Source of the DNA: Pseudoalteromonas arabiensis
GTDB taxonomy: Bacteria; Pseudomonadota; Gammaproteobacteria; Enterobacterales; Alteromonadaceae
Reading direction: 5' to 3'
Length of the DNA stretch: 64,000 bases
NCBI RefSeq assembly: GCF_001550155.1
Contig: NZ_LRUF01000008.1
Location: 682,001-746,000 of the forward strand
Shown here piece after piece: positions 29,561 to 38,778 of this stretch (positions within the stretch are counted from its first letter, which is position 1; each line of letters starts with the position of its first letter). Made by a program: the position numbers and the translations under genes. Under the pieces are notes generated by a model. The model saw only the letters and a list, made by a program, of their open reading frames with translations. It had not been told where the DNA came from and searched no databases.

Positions 29561-29746
29561 ATGACAAATTCAAAAAAACCAACCAGCCAATTCAAAACAG
29601 ATTGCATCGGCCAATGTCATCGCCTTAATGGCTATTGTACAGGCTGTGGTCGCAGCAATGATGAAATTTTTGATTGGATCATTTTATCCGAGCAAGAAAA
29701 ACAAACAATTTTAAATACCCCTCGCCCTGACATAAAAAATAAATAG
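29561..29746 (+). CDS. DUF1289 cysteine-rich small protein
   Basis: A 61-residue protein with the spacing CIGQC, YCTGCGR that defines DUF1289, and a following helix (DWIILSEQEKQTIL). Four cysteines suggest a single metal ion or Fe-S site. Function of the family is not established. There is no good ribosome site and a tandem repeat and hairpin lie right before the ATG, so translation may be low or linked to the upstream gene. Confidence 0.75.
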   Translation: MTNSKKPTSQFKTDCIGQCHRLNGYCTGCGRSNDEIFDWIILSEQEKQTILNTPRPDIKNK

Positions 29747-29810
29747 TACTGACATTCAAGCGTCATTGACGATTGCTAGCCTGCTTTAAACGGCTATTTA
29801 GGTGATTATC

Positions 29811-30605
29811 ATGACCGCTATTTTTGTAATTAATTTAGCAAGCTCTACTGAACGATTAAACCGTGTTAGCCATGAGCTAAATGCACAAAATTTGGCATTT
29901 GAACGCCTTGATGCAATTGATGGAAGAGAGCTGTCTGATACAGAGATAGCTAAGCACTATAGTGCTGATTTAAACCTAAAAAAATACCATAAGCCATTGA
30001 GTAAAGGTGAAATTGGTTGTTACCTGAGCCACCGAAAAGCATGGCAAACAATAGTCGATAGACAACTCGACTACGCTATTATTTTAGAAGATGACTTTGT
30101 TCTTGACCGCTCCATTCACAGTGCAATTGAAAACATTAATAGGTTACAGCAGCCTTGGCAGTTAATAAAATTGGCTGCTTACAAAGACCGTCAGCGCGAC
30201 ATTGCTTTTACCAAACCCCTAGCTGATGAGCAGCATTTAGTCATTCATAAAAAGCTGATGTCTGGCTGCTGTGCAACAGCTGTTAGCTTGGCCAGTGCAA
30301 AAGCGCTGTTAAAAGCCACTGCCACATTTGGCCGTCCCGTTGATTGCGATTTACAGCACGTTTGGGAAACAGGCGTTTATGGTTACTCTTTGCTGCCCTA
30401 CCCGGTATCGCAACCTGAAAATTCACAAAGCGATATTAGGGATAGATCAGACAAAGTTAAAAAGTCATTTTGGCGACGTAAAAAGCAGCAACTCCACAGT
30501 GCATTATTAAACACAAAGTACACTAAGCAGTTTGTGAAAGCGCAGCAAACACCAAACAAAAAGAAAGGAGCCGCAGCTCCTCTCTTACCAGTCAAAAATC
30601 ATTAA
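29811..30605 (+). CDS. Glycosyltransferase family 25 (LPS biosynthesis type)
   Basis: A 264-residue cytoplasmic enzyme of the LOS/LPS glycosyltransferase group, which adds a sugar (often galactose) to a surface glycan. The N-terminal IFVINLASSTERL, GEIGCYLSHRKAW (66-78) and the metal-binding LEDDF (92-96) are the family hallmarks. The ATG at 29811 has AGGTG six bases upstream; a GTG three codons earlier has none. The last 30 residues are lysine-rich, and the DNA encoding the final residues doubles as a terminator for the convergent M61 gene. No other glycan genes are nearby. Confidence 0.85.
   Translation: MTAIFVINLASSTERLNRVSHELNAQNLAFERLDAIDGRELSDTEIAKHYSADLNLKKYHKPLSKGEIGCYLSHRKAWQTIVDRQLDYAIILEDDFVLDRSIHSAIENINRLQQPWQLIKLAAYKDRQRDIAFTKPLADEQHLVIHKKLMSGCCATAVSLASAKALLKATATFGRPVDCDLQHVWETGVYGYSLLPYPVSQPENSQSDIRDRSDKVKKSFWRRKKQQLHSALLNTKYTKQFVKAQQTPNKKKGAAAPLLPVKNH
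30562..30581 (-). terminator. Terminator of the M61 gene, inside the GT25 coding end
   Basis: AGGAGC (30566-30571) pairs with GCTCCT (30576-30581) around a four-base loop. On the minus strand TTCTTTTT follows. It lies 40 bases after the M61 stop but within the coding sequence of the converging glycosyltransferase. Confidence 0.65.
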
Positions 30606-30620
30606 ACATTAAATTGGCTG

Positions 30621-32402
30621 TTATTTTTCTTGGTTTGGGTGATCAACACCCATCCATGCTTTAAACAATGCCATTTGAGCGGGTGTTGCATCTTTTAATG
30701 CTTTTACCTTTTTCTCTTTATCAAAGTCTTCGCTCAGTGTCAGCGTCGTGCTTTGCAGGGCATCACGTCTAATGAAATCAACAGTCACGGTGTCGCCTGC
30801 TTTAAATGTTTCAAGGCTAGCTGTTAAATCTTTACCAACATGCTTTTTGTTGAATGCAACAATTTTGTCATCTGTCGTTAAACCCGCTTGCCAAGCAGCA
30901 CCACCACGGCGAACGTGAGTCAAGGTAAGTAACTCACCACTGTTTTTAGCGAACGAATCAATACTCGGTACTGATTTTGCCCCTTCAGGGCGAATTAAAC
31001 CTAAACCGACTTTTTCAAGCAATGCATCGAAGTCGATAGCTGCTGGTTCATCCACATTCGCTTGCCACCAAGCGCTGTAATCGCGACCTGTAAGCTCTTT
31101 TAAAATCGCTTTAACATCATCTGGTGTAAAACCATCTGGTAAACGGTGCTTGTTGTAAAGTGCACGGTGAACATCACGGTAGCTAATTTTGCCATCGCTT
31201 TTTTCAAGTAAATCAATATCAAGCGCCATTGAAATCAATGACCCTTCTAGATAGATATTAGTGCTGTAGTTGCGAGCGTGGTCGCCGCCTTGGTTGATCC
31301 ACTTATCAAAACTGGTTTCGGTTGCGCTTTGTACTTCGCGACCCGGTGTTTGTAAGTGACGATTAATCGTTTTAGTTAGGGTATCAAAAAACTCATCGGT
31401 TGTTTCAATACCCGAGCGCACCATTAAGTGATCTTCAAAGTAGCTGGTTGAGCCTTCTGCTATCCACAATGTTTTCGTGTAGTTAATATTTGTGTAATCA
31501 TAAGGGGCAATCCCCTTTGGACGATACGCTTTAACATTCCACGTATGAATAAATTCGTGGGCAGCAGTGCTAATAAACGCGAGGTAATCTTTACGAGAAC
31601 CAAAACGGTCACGTGGACGCTGGATAATGGTTGAGTTTAAATGCTCTGTTGCACCGCCTGCACCTGATGTGGCATGTACCATAAATACATAACGTTCATA
31701 CGGGTAGCTATCCCAAATAACATTGCCAGTTGCCACTAGCTTTTTAAGATCGGTTAGCATTTGGTCTACGTCGTAGTTGCCATCACCCCAAATAACGAGT
31801 TCGTATTCACGACCATCAACAGTGAACTTGTGTAGCTCATTGATACCACTTTCAATTGGCGAATCTACTAAGATGTCGTAATCAGCGGCTTTGAAGCTAT
31901 GTTTAGAACCCGCATTTTCCATACCTGACACTGAACGCCACGCTTTTGGTACGTTTAGATTCACAGTAACAGGGTCTTGGCGAAATGATTCACTGAACAT
32001 GAAGAAGCCCGAGGCATCAATAAATGCATGGCTATCATCAATGTGACGAGCACGCTTACCAAGCTCATTGGCATAGACTTGGTAATCAACATTTACTTGC
32101 GTTGGCTCATTTAGGTGAACACGCCAAGTGCTGTGGTCAATTTTTTCCCACTTTAACGCTTTACCGTCATCATCTTTTGCATCGAAAAAGCGTACGCCAT
32201 TGGCAAGATTTAAAATTTCGTAACGACCTGTCCGCCAAGCGGGAAGTTTAATATCCAAATGTGCTTGTGCAGTTTCAGGAAACTCAACACGCACATTACC
32301 TAAATGGTGTTCAGGTTCAGTAATAGACAGTGAATAATTAACATCAGCAAATGCACTGCTTGAGCACGCCGCTAATATTGACATGGCCAACAACTTTTTC
32401 AT
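30621..32402 (-). CDS. M61 glycyl aminopeptidase with PDZ domain
   Basis: A 593-residue exported metallopeptidase. A signal peptide (1-19, ending AFA) precedes a beta-rich N-terminal domain and the gluzincin catalytic domain, with HEFIH at 282-286 and the third-ligand region WIAEGSTSYFEDH near 315-327. A PDZ domain (about 485-560) contains RRGGAAWQAGL and a carboxylate-binding GELLTL region. The family removes N-terminal glycine or alanine and acts in the periplasm. The length is usual. It is monocistronic and convergent with the glycosyltransferase. Confidence 0.9.
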   Translation of the reverse strand: MKKLLAMSILAACSSSAFADVNYSLSITEPEHHLGNVRVEFPETAQAHLDIKLPAWRTGRYEILNLANGVRFFDAKDDDGKALKWEKIDHSTWRVHLNEPTQVNVDYQVYANELGKRARHIDDSHAFIDASGFFMFSESFRQDPVTVNLNVPKAWRSVSGMENAGSKHSFKAADYDILVDSPIESGINELHKFTVDGREYELVIWGDGNYDVDQMLTDLKKLVATGNVIWDSYPYERYVFMVHATSGAGGATEHLNSTIIQRPRDRFGSRKDYLAFISTAAHEFIHTWNVKAYRPKGIAPYDYTNINYTKTLWIAEGSTSYFEDHLMVRSGIETTDEFFDTLTKTINRHLQTPGREVQSATETSFDKWINQGGDHARNYSTNIYLEGSLISMALDIDLLEKSDGKISYRDVHRALYNKHRLPDGFTPDDVKAILKELTGRDYSAWWQANVDEPAAIDFDALLEKVGLGLIRPEGAKSVPSIDSFAKNSGELLTLTHVRRGGAAWQAGLTTDDKIVAFNKKHVGKDLTASLETFKAGDTVTVDFIRRDALQSTTLTLSEDFDKEKKVKALKDATPAQMALFKAWMGVDHPNQEK

Positions 32403-32604
32403 AATAACTCTTTTTTCTTAGTATCAAAATTACAAGCTAGCCTACCAACTGAGTAAAAAAATGTGAATTAAAAACCGATAAAGTCCCAATGCAATAAGCT
32501 TGATAAACAAATTCGCTAAGTTTTTGACTTCGCGCCTACATTTCGCATTAATTTGTTGTAAACTTAGGGTATTGAAATTTGAATCTAAATGGCGGTATTA
32601 CTCG

Positions 32605-34140
32605 GTGCAACAGCAGCATGATGTTCTTAATAAAAAGTTAAAACAAGCGATCGACGCACGCATGGTCGTCGAAGACGCTCGTAAGCATCAAGTTGAATTG
32701 CTCTCACAGTTTGCGGCAAAATTATCGCTCAGCTGTAAAGGGCTAGACATTGAACTAGACAACCGTCTTGCCAAATACCGTAATGCATTAAGAAAAGGGG
32801 TAGACTTTCAGCTACTCGAACCCTTCATCAACGATATTCTTGGGCTGTTAAAAAATCAAGAAACGAAACAAATGGCGCTACAACGCGAGTTGAACGACAC
32901 TGTCCTTGATGCCGGTAAGCAACTTCAAAAAGTAAAAGGTTTACCAGACGATGCGCGCAGAACACTTCGTCATTTACTCGATCATGAATTAAATAATATC
33001 CAGTCAAATCATGACTTTGTTCCATTACTTTCAAAGTTGATTGTAATCTACCATCAAGCATTGCAAGCGAAACTCTCCACAGCAAATGAAGCTGAGGCAC
33101 TCATAAAGCCAGAACTTGCCAAGCAATTAATGCTACTTGCTAATGACCTTGTGCTAGAAGATGAAAGCGCTGAACAAATAAAGAGTATAAAAAACAAAAT
33201 TACCTACAATGACAGTGTTGATGATCTGCTAGATACAGCAATCGATATTATCACTATCATTACACGTAATATGAGCAAAGAGCGCCAATCTGCGCAAAGC
33301 TTTTTAATCTCATTAAACCAAACAATCGAAGACCTACATCACTCGATTGTATCAACCAGCAAGCACTCAGAATCACTCAGTGCTGAATATGAAACGCTCA
33401 ATAAGCAAATAGAAAGTAAAATTAAAAACTTACATAAAAAAACACAAGATGCGACATCTATTTCAGTGCTTAAAGAGTTGGTAGAAGAAGAGCTAAAATC
33501 ACTAAGTGATGACTTAATTGCAAAAGAAAAGCTTGAACACTCTGAACGTGAAAACTTATTAGCTAGTTTCAACGATATAAATAGTCGAATTGGTCATTTA
33601 GAATCTAAACTGACCACTTACAAGCAGCGTTTGAATGAACAAAGGTTCAAAAGCTTGCTTGATGGGTTGACTAAGTTACCTAACCGCGCTGCATTTGATG
33701 AGCGCTTTAATCATGAATTTCATTTATTTGATGCCCATGAATCCGACCTGACTTTGGTTGTGATTGATGTCGACCATTTTAAATCAATTAATGATAAATA
33801 TGGTCATAGTGCAGGCGATAAAACCTTGCAAGTTATTGCTAAAGCTTTGCAAAAATCAATTCGTAAATCTGACTTTATTGCCCGTTATGGCGGTGAAGAG
33901 TTTGTCATGTTAATGACAGGAGTGTCTCTTGAAAATGCATCATTACCGCTTGAAAAACTGCGTAAAACGATTCAAGCCATTCCATTTAAATTTAAAGATA
34001 CTCAAGTTGAAATAACCATTTCAATTGGTGCTACACAACTTAAAAAAGGTGACACACCTATTATCGCATTCGACCGTGCTGACGATGCACTCTATAGTGC
34101 CAAGAACGAAGGGCGTAATAGAGTGTGCGTCAGTCGATAA
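32605..34140 (+). CDS. Diguanylate cyclase with helical N-terminal sensor
   Basis: A 511-residue soluble GGDEF protein that makes cyclic di-GMP from two GTP. About 350 residues of predicted helix and coiled coil precede the GGDEF domain. The active site is RYGGEEF, preceded by an intact inhibitory site RKSD five residues before it. DGLTKLPNRAAFDERF starts the domain, and IDVDHFKSIND carries the metal-binding Asp. The start is set at the GTG at 32605, with GGCGG nine bases upstream; a TTG at 32500 lacks a ribosome site. It lacks membrane helices, so the input is cytoplasmic and unknown. Confidence 0.88.
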   Translation: MQQQHDVLNKKLKQAIDARMVVEDARKHQVELLSQFAAKLSLSCKGLDIELDNRLAKYRNALRKGVDFQLLEPFINDILGLLKNQETKQMALQRELNDTVLDAGKQLQKVKGLPDDARRTLRHLLDHELNNIQSNHDFVPLLSKLIVIYHQALQAKLSTANEAEALIKPELAKQLMLLANDLVLEDESAEQIKSIKNKITYNDSVDDLLDTAIDIITIITRNMSKERQSAQSFLISLNQTIEDLHHSIVSTSKHSESLSAEYETLNKQIESKIKNLHKKTQDATSISVLKELVEEELKSLSDDLIAKEKLEHSERENLLASFNDINSRIGHLESKLTTYKQRLNEQRFKSLLDGLTKLPNRAAFDERFNHEFHLFDAHESDLTLVVIDVDHFKSINDKYGHSAGDKTLQVIAKALQKSIRKSDFIARYGGEEFVMLMTGVSLENASLPLEKLRKTIQAIPFKFKDTQVEITISIGATQLKKGDTPIIAFDRADDALYSAKNEGRNRVCVSR

Positions 34141-34180
34141 ATGAATTATACCAATTTACTTAATTAATTGGGCAACCTAC

Positions 34181-34220
34181 CCCTCAAAATGATTAAGTAT
34201 TATTGCGAAAGGTATTAGTT
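34181..34220. repeat. Dispersed extragenic repeat, copy 1
   Basis: CCCTCAAAATGATTAAGTAT followed by TATTGCGAAAGGTATTAGT closely matches a segment at 61903-61943. The two copies share AAAATGATTAAGTATT and flanking matches. In both cases the element lies in an intergenic region upstream of a gene. Just before it is a CCAATT/AATTGG inverted repeat (34151-34170). Confidence 0.5.
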
Positions 34221-34275
34221 TAAGTCTTGTACATACACAATGATATAGGCTCATAGATGAGCTAGGAGAGTGCTT

Positions 34276-35619
34276 ATGTTAAAACAATTGAATCCTACAG
34301 GCGTACTGGATTTATTATCACAACTAGAAGTAGACTTACTCGAACAATCATCCACCAGCGAGCGTTATAAACTTTTTAGAAACTGTGTGCTTGCCGTCCT
34401 AAATGTGGGCAGTCATACCGACTCAAGCTCTGAGATATACGATAAATTTGAAGATTTTGATATTCGCCTTCTAAGCCGTGAACGTGGTATTAAAATAGAA
34501 CTTGAAAACCCTCCTGAATCGGCGTTTGTCGATGGCGAAATTATCACCGGTATTCATGAACATATTTTCTCAGTTATCCGCGATATTTTGTTTATCTGCC
34601 AAAAATATGAAAAAAACCTGACCGAACAAAAAGCCATCACGCATATGGTGTTTGACATGCTAAGAAATGCGGGTGCGCTCCGCGTCAACAGTGATCCTAG
34701 TATGATTGTTTGCTGGGGCGGTCATTCAATTAACGAAGTTGAATATAAATACACCAAGCAGGTGGGTTATGAGCTTGGCCTACGTGGTTTAAACATTTGT
34801 ACTGGTTGTGGCCCTGGCGCAATGAAAGGGCCAATGAAAGGGGCAACTATCGGGCATGCTAAACAACGTATTTCAGATAACCGTTATTTAGGGTTAACAG
34901 AACCTAGCATTATTGCTGCTGAGCCACCGAACCCGATTGTAAATGAATTAGTTATTTTACCCGATATCGAAAAGCGCCTAGAAGCTTTTGTAAGAACGGC
35001 ACATGGCATTATTATTTTCCCTGGCGGTGCAGGAACAGCTGAAGAGCTATTGTATTTGCTGGGTATTTTGCTCCATCCTGATAACGAAAAACAACGTTTA
35101 CCTGTGATACTCACGGGCCCTAAAGAGAGTGAAAATTACTTTATCGAGCTTTGCAAGTTTGTTGAGAAAACACTCGGTAAAGTCGCTCTTGAAAAGTTCG
35201 AAGTCATTATTGATGACCCTGCCCGTGTCGGTAAATCGCTAAAAACCCAAATGGCCGAAGTTCGCGATTACCGTAAGAGCCAAGGTGATGCCTACTACTT
35301 CAATTGGACATTGAAAATTGATAATGATTTCCAGCAGCCTTTTGTTCCAACACACGAAAACATGGCCAGTTTGGACTTACATTTAAATCAACCTACACAA
35401 CAATTAGCAGCAAACTTACGCCGTGCCTTTTCGGGTATTGTGGCAGGTAACGTTAAAGATGAAGGTATCCAAGCCATAAAACAACATGGTCGATTTATAC
35501 TCAGCGGTGAGCCTACATTAATGACCGACATGGATAAGTTGCTTGCAGCCTTTGTTGCACAAGGTCGAATGAAACTCCCTGGCAGCAAGTATATTCCTTG
35601 TTATGAGATTAAAGCGTAA
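34276..35619 (+). CDS. ppnN: Pyrimidine/purine nucleotide 5'-monophosphate nucleosidase PpnN
   Basis: A 447-residue LOG-family enzyme that cleaves nucleoside monophosphates to base and ribose-5-phosphate; in E. coli it is stimulated by (p)ppGpp. The match to E. coli YgdH is nearly continuous: [23 protein letters not shown]-like [26 protein letters not shown], and the phosphate loop [16 protein letters not shown]. The C-terminal (p)ppGpp-binding domain is present. The ATG has AGGAGAG five bases upstream. xni follows 12 bases on, the same pairing as in E. coli. Confidence 0.95.
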   Translation: MLKQLNPTGVLDLLSQLEVDLLEQSSTSERYKLFRNCVLAVLNVGSHTDSSSEIYDKFEDFDIRLLSRERGIKIELENPPESAFVDGEIITGIHEHIFSVIRDILFICQKYEKNLTEQKAITHMVFDMLRNAGALRVNSDPSMIVCWGGHSINEVEYKYTKQVGYELGLRGLNICTGCGPGAMKGPMKGATIGHAKQRISDNRYLGLTEPSIIAAEPPNPIVNELVILPDIEKRLEAFVRTAHGIIIFPGGAGTAEELLYLLGILLHPDNEKQRLPVILTGPKESENYFIELCKFVEKTLGKVALEKFEVIIDDPARVGKSLKTQMAEVRDYRKSQGDAYYFNWTLKIDNDFQQPFVPTHENMASLDLHLNQPTQQLAANLRRAFSGIVAGNVKDEGIQAIKQHGRFILSGEPTLMTDMDKLLAAFVAQGRMKLPGSKYIPCYEIKA

Positions 35620-35631
35620 CAAGGAGACTGT

Positions 35632-36405
35632 GTGAGCACCCAGTTACTTTTAATCGATGCGCTTAATCTAATCAGGCGCATCTATGCTGTTGATAGTAAT
35701 CAAAGTCACCATAGTGAAGAGCATATGATCAAAGCAAGTTGTGCCCGTGTGGCTCATGCTTGCAAAAAGTTACGTGCGCAATGTAACGCCACCCATGGCG
35801 TTGCTGTGTTTGATGGTGACAGAAGCTGGCGCTATCACTACTTTAAAGATTACAAATCTTCTCGGGCTCCAATGCCTGATTTACTTAAGAAGAACCTTGC
35901 ATTATTTAAGCAAGCGATAGAACACACTGGCATTGTTGTTTTCTCCCCTGATAACGACGAAGCAGATGACATTATTGCGACTCTCGCCTACAAGGCCGCC
36001 TCAAATAAAGTGCCCTCAACCATCGTTTCAACTGATAAAGGGTTTTTACCATTTTTATCTGAATACATAAGCGTTTTTGACTACTTTAAAAAACACTTTA
36101 TCAGCCAAGATGATATTCATAAGCGTTTTTCAGTGCCACAGCACAGGCTAATTGATTTTTGGGCTTTAGCAGGTGATAAAACCAATGATATCCCAGGCGT
36201 TAAAGGTATTGGCAACAAATCAGCACAACAATTGATAAATCAATATAATGTGATTGATGATGCCATAGACGATAAAACGCTTAACGCGACTTTAAAGCGA
36301 AAGCTCATTGCCGAGATGGATTTGTTTGTCATTTCCAAAAACTTGGTTACCTTGCGAACAGATATAAACTTAGGCTTTAGTTTAAAGCAGTTAAGGCTCA
36401 ATTAG
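35632..36405 (+). CDS. xni: Flap endonuclease Xni (ExoIX)
   Basis: A 257-residue homologue of the 5'-3' exonuclease domain of DNA polymerase I, thought to trim flaps. Acidic metal ligands are seen in LIDALNLIRR, FDGDRSWR and DNDEADDIIATLA, and the H3TH region in GDKTNDIPGVKGIGNKSA. Like E. coli Xni it is short and lacks part of the metal site of true Pol I exonuclease. The gene starts at GTG with AAGGAG five bases upstream and is cotranscribed with ppnN. Confidence 0.93.
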   Translation: MSTQLLLIDALNLIRRIYAVDSNQSHHSEEHMIKASCARVAHACKKLRAQCNATHGVAVFDGDRSWRYHYFKDYKSSRAPMPDLLKKNLALFKQAIEHTGIVVFSPDNDEADDIIATLAYKAASNKVPSTIVSTDKGFLPFLSEYISVFDYFKKHFISQDDIHKRFSVPQHRLIDFWALAGDKTNDIPGVKGIGNKSAQQLINQYNVIDDAIDDKTLNATLKRKLIAEMDLFVISKNLVTLRTDINLGFSLKQLRLN

Positions 36406-36475
36406 TCGCAATCCATTAGCACTGTAAAGCAACTGATCGTATACTGAAAGCAGCGTTCGTATTGAAGAGTGACAC

Positions 36476-36859
36476 ATGTTTAAAAAGGTTTTCCAATATC
36501 TGATACTAGGATTGGGTGTTTACGCACTTATAGCGGCCCTAGTTATCACTTTTTATAAAGATGATCCTCAAGCAATGATTTGGCAAGATCGTGAAGCGTT
36601 CAATAAACGTTATATTGCCAAGCTTTCAATCGATAAACCTGAAAACCTTAATGCCGTACTTGATTATTTAGGTAGTCCAGACCTAACCTATGCGAAACGA
36701 GCAGAAGATGTTGTATGGCAAATTGTTTTTTATCGCACGCAACATGTTAAATCTGATGGCATTACAACAATTGATGAGTGTACAGGTCTATTATTTAAAA
36801 ACGGTCAACTTGTTTTATGGGGCCCCAGTGCCTATGAAAGCTATCAACAAGAAGGCTAA
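36476..36859 (+). CDS. DUF3192 membrane-anchored protein
   Basis: A 127-residue protein with a single N-terminal membrane segment (about 9-26) and an alternating-strand periplasmic domain. The core, LSIDKPENLNAVLDYLGSPDLTYAKR followed by VVWQIVFYRT and DECTGLLFKNGQLVLWG, matches the DUF3192 / SmpA-OmlA-like architecture common in marine gammaproteobacteria. Function of the family is unknown. It is six bases upstream of the next gene. Confidence 0.78.
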   Translation: MFKKVFQYLILGLGVYALIAALVITFYKDDPQAMIWQDREAFNKRYIAKLSIDKPENLNAVLDYLGSPDLTYAKRAEDVVWQIVFYRTQHVKSDGITTIDECTGLLFKNGQLVLWGPSAYESYQQEG

Positions 36860-36865
36860 CACGCT

Positions 36866-38563
36866 ATGATGGATCCAGTCACGCCACGAGAATTAGCGCG
36901 TTTGTTTGATAGCACTCACCAACTATTAAAGCTTTATCATCACAAAAACAAATGGCCACAGATATACCCTCTATTAACTAACCTTGCTGAACGTTACTAC
37001 CTCATTTATCAAGCTTGTCCTAAAGGCCTGCAAGCGCAACTAAGCTTATATGTTCCAGATCATGGTTATACAACTAATTTAGTCGTTAACCAATGTGTAC
37101 TCGCCTGTGTGTTATGTCGAGCCCTTAACTACAACCAAGCAATCAGCGAACAAATTATTGCAACCTGCTTGGCTAATTATTTATGTGTGCAATCACAAAG
37201 TAATAAGTTAGCGTGTGCACAGACTCTCACCACACAAGATAAAAAACTGTGGCAATGTCGCCATCAGCTCGCAGTAAAGTTATTGCATGCCTCTGGGCCT
37301 ATGACATTAAGTGTGCAGCATATACTTGCACGCCTTAATAAATACAAACAAGCCTTACTGAGTGCGCCAAAAACAATGATTTACGATGGTGCGACGACCC
37401 TTGTTGCCCTCGCTAATATCATTGCGATGAATATAACTTATCGTCAAACAGGCGAGCACATTAGTTTACACAAAGCACTGGCTGACATTTACTTACGAAC
37501 CCCAAATGAATTTGCTCAAAAAGCGATTAAAAGCTTTATTGCTCACACCGGCTCATACCTACCTGCCAGTGAAGTAAATTATGCCGAGCAGTCACTCGTT
37601 TATTTAGCAACGGATGATCGTGCACGGCATATACTTGTCGATGTTTCTCGCCCTGAAAAGGTGCGTTGGCATAGAGTGAAAGCAACGCTTAGCACGTTTG
37701 AGAAACAACGAGCATGTGATGATAACCGCTTACTCTATACAGTTTGGTTCAGCGACAATATAAATTTTGCGCACCCTGAAGACATTGCTAAATCTCAGCG
37801 ACAAAAATACCTCAATCTCATTAGCCAATTAAAAATATCGAAAGAATACTGTTTTAGCGCTCTTAATAAGTTACTGAGTCCATTTCCAGAGCTCATTTTG
37901 CAATTAACTTTAGCCGTTAAACCCTATAACAAAGAGCATCAACGTGCTAAAGACTTACGCCATTGTTTATCAATGGTGGGCTACGACAATGCCCCTGCTA
38001 TTATTCAAAAAGTACTTTTTCAGCGTTTAGTCGCAACCATTTCACACCCATTAGAACAGCATCTAGTTAAGCGACTAGAAAATATTGCTGTTATTATTCA
38101 AGCTTTTTTTAAGCACTCAACTATTCAACAATTTGAACAAGTTACCCTGCCCTTATACGCGTACTGTGTATTCTTGTGTGAAAAGCATGCTACGGCTTTA
38201 TCCCGAAAAACATTATTTGAACCAGCAGAATTAAACAATGTTAGTGCCCCTTTAGCTTGTTTATTTGGCGTAAGTGCAATTGATCAAATACCACTTAGTG
38301 AATACCTTATGCAATTACTCGGTGATAACCCATGGACTGGATACTTACTTAACAGTGAGCAAAAGGAAAAGCAACAATTAGGTAGTGAGGAAAAACACTG
38401 GATTGCGATAAAATTATTCGCTTACTATGTTTTTCAACCCAACGCGGTTTTCAGCAGTTGGCAAGAACAAATCATGGCACAAAGCCTCAATCTAGTTGGC
38501 TGGCAATCAAAAGCGGATTTTTATTCATATCTAGAAACCTGTGAGTTTGCCGATAATTTTTAG
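36866..38563 (+). CDS. Degenerate HD-GYP-like protein, probably non-catalytic
   Basis: A 565-residue cytoplasmic protein that I do not match to a named family. Residues about 170-265 read like the second half of an HD-GYP domain: a helix TTLVALANIIAMNITYRQTGEHIS, a helix resembling AL..I, then a KSFIAHTGSYLPASEV segment in place of the usual FI..IG.YP.GS.V, and a short VYLAT beta turn. The HD and GYP residues themselves are absent, so cyclic di-GMP hydrolysis is unlikely. The last 300 residues are helical and cysteine-containing. It is cotranscribed with DUF3192 and close to a diguanylate cyclase. The HD-GYP link is inference. Confidence 0.5.
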   Translation: MMDPVTPRELARLFDSTHQLLKLYHHKNKWPQIYPLLTNLAERYYLIYQACPKGLQAQLSLYVPDHGYTTNLVVNQCVLACVLCRALNYNQAISEQIIATCLANYLCVQSQSNKLACAQTLTTQDKKLWQCRHQLAVKLLHASGPMTLSVQHILARLNKYKQALLSAPKTMIYDGATTLVALANIIAMNITYRQTGEHISLHKALADIYLRTPNEFAQKAIKSFIAHTGSYLPASEVNYAEQSLVYLATDDRARHILVDVSRPEKVRWHRVKATLSTFEKQRACDDNRLLYTVWFSDNINFAHPEDIAKSQRQKYLNLISQLKISKEYCFSALNKLLSPFPELILQLTLAVKPYNKEHQRAKDLRHCLSMVGYDNAPAIIQKVLFQRLVATISHPLEQHLVKRLENIAVIIQAFFKHSTIQQFEQVTLPLYAYCVFLCEKHATALSRKTLFEPAELNNVSAPLACLFGVSAIDQIPLSEYLMQLLGDNPWTGYLLNSEQKEKQQLGSEEKHWIAIKLFAYYVFQPNAVFSSWQEQIMAQSLNLVGWQSKADFYSYLETCEFADNF

Positions 38564-38778
38564 ATTGTGTTGTTAAAACGTGCAAGATCGTTAAATAATT
38601 ATGAACTTTCGCCTATTTATAGTCAGTATTCACAGGATAAACTGGCAAAAAGCTGAATAAATTGCTATAAAAGCCGCTTAAATTTTCAAACACATCCACG
38701 TAAGTTTCTAACAAGTAAAGTCGTGCTCAATTTCGCGATATATTTACGTGTATATCTACTCATAAATAGGAAAAGTAA

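Noticed and set aside
32500-32604. Upstream TTG extension of the diguanylate cyclase.
   Set aside because: No ribosome site before the TTG, and the extra 35 residues are basic and unlike the helical domain; GTG at 32605 has GGCGG upstream.
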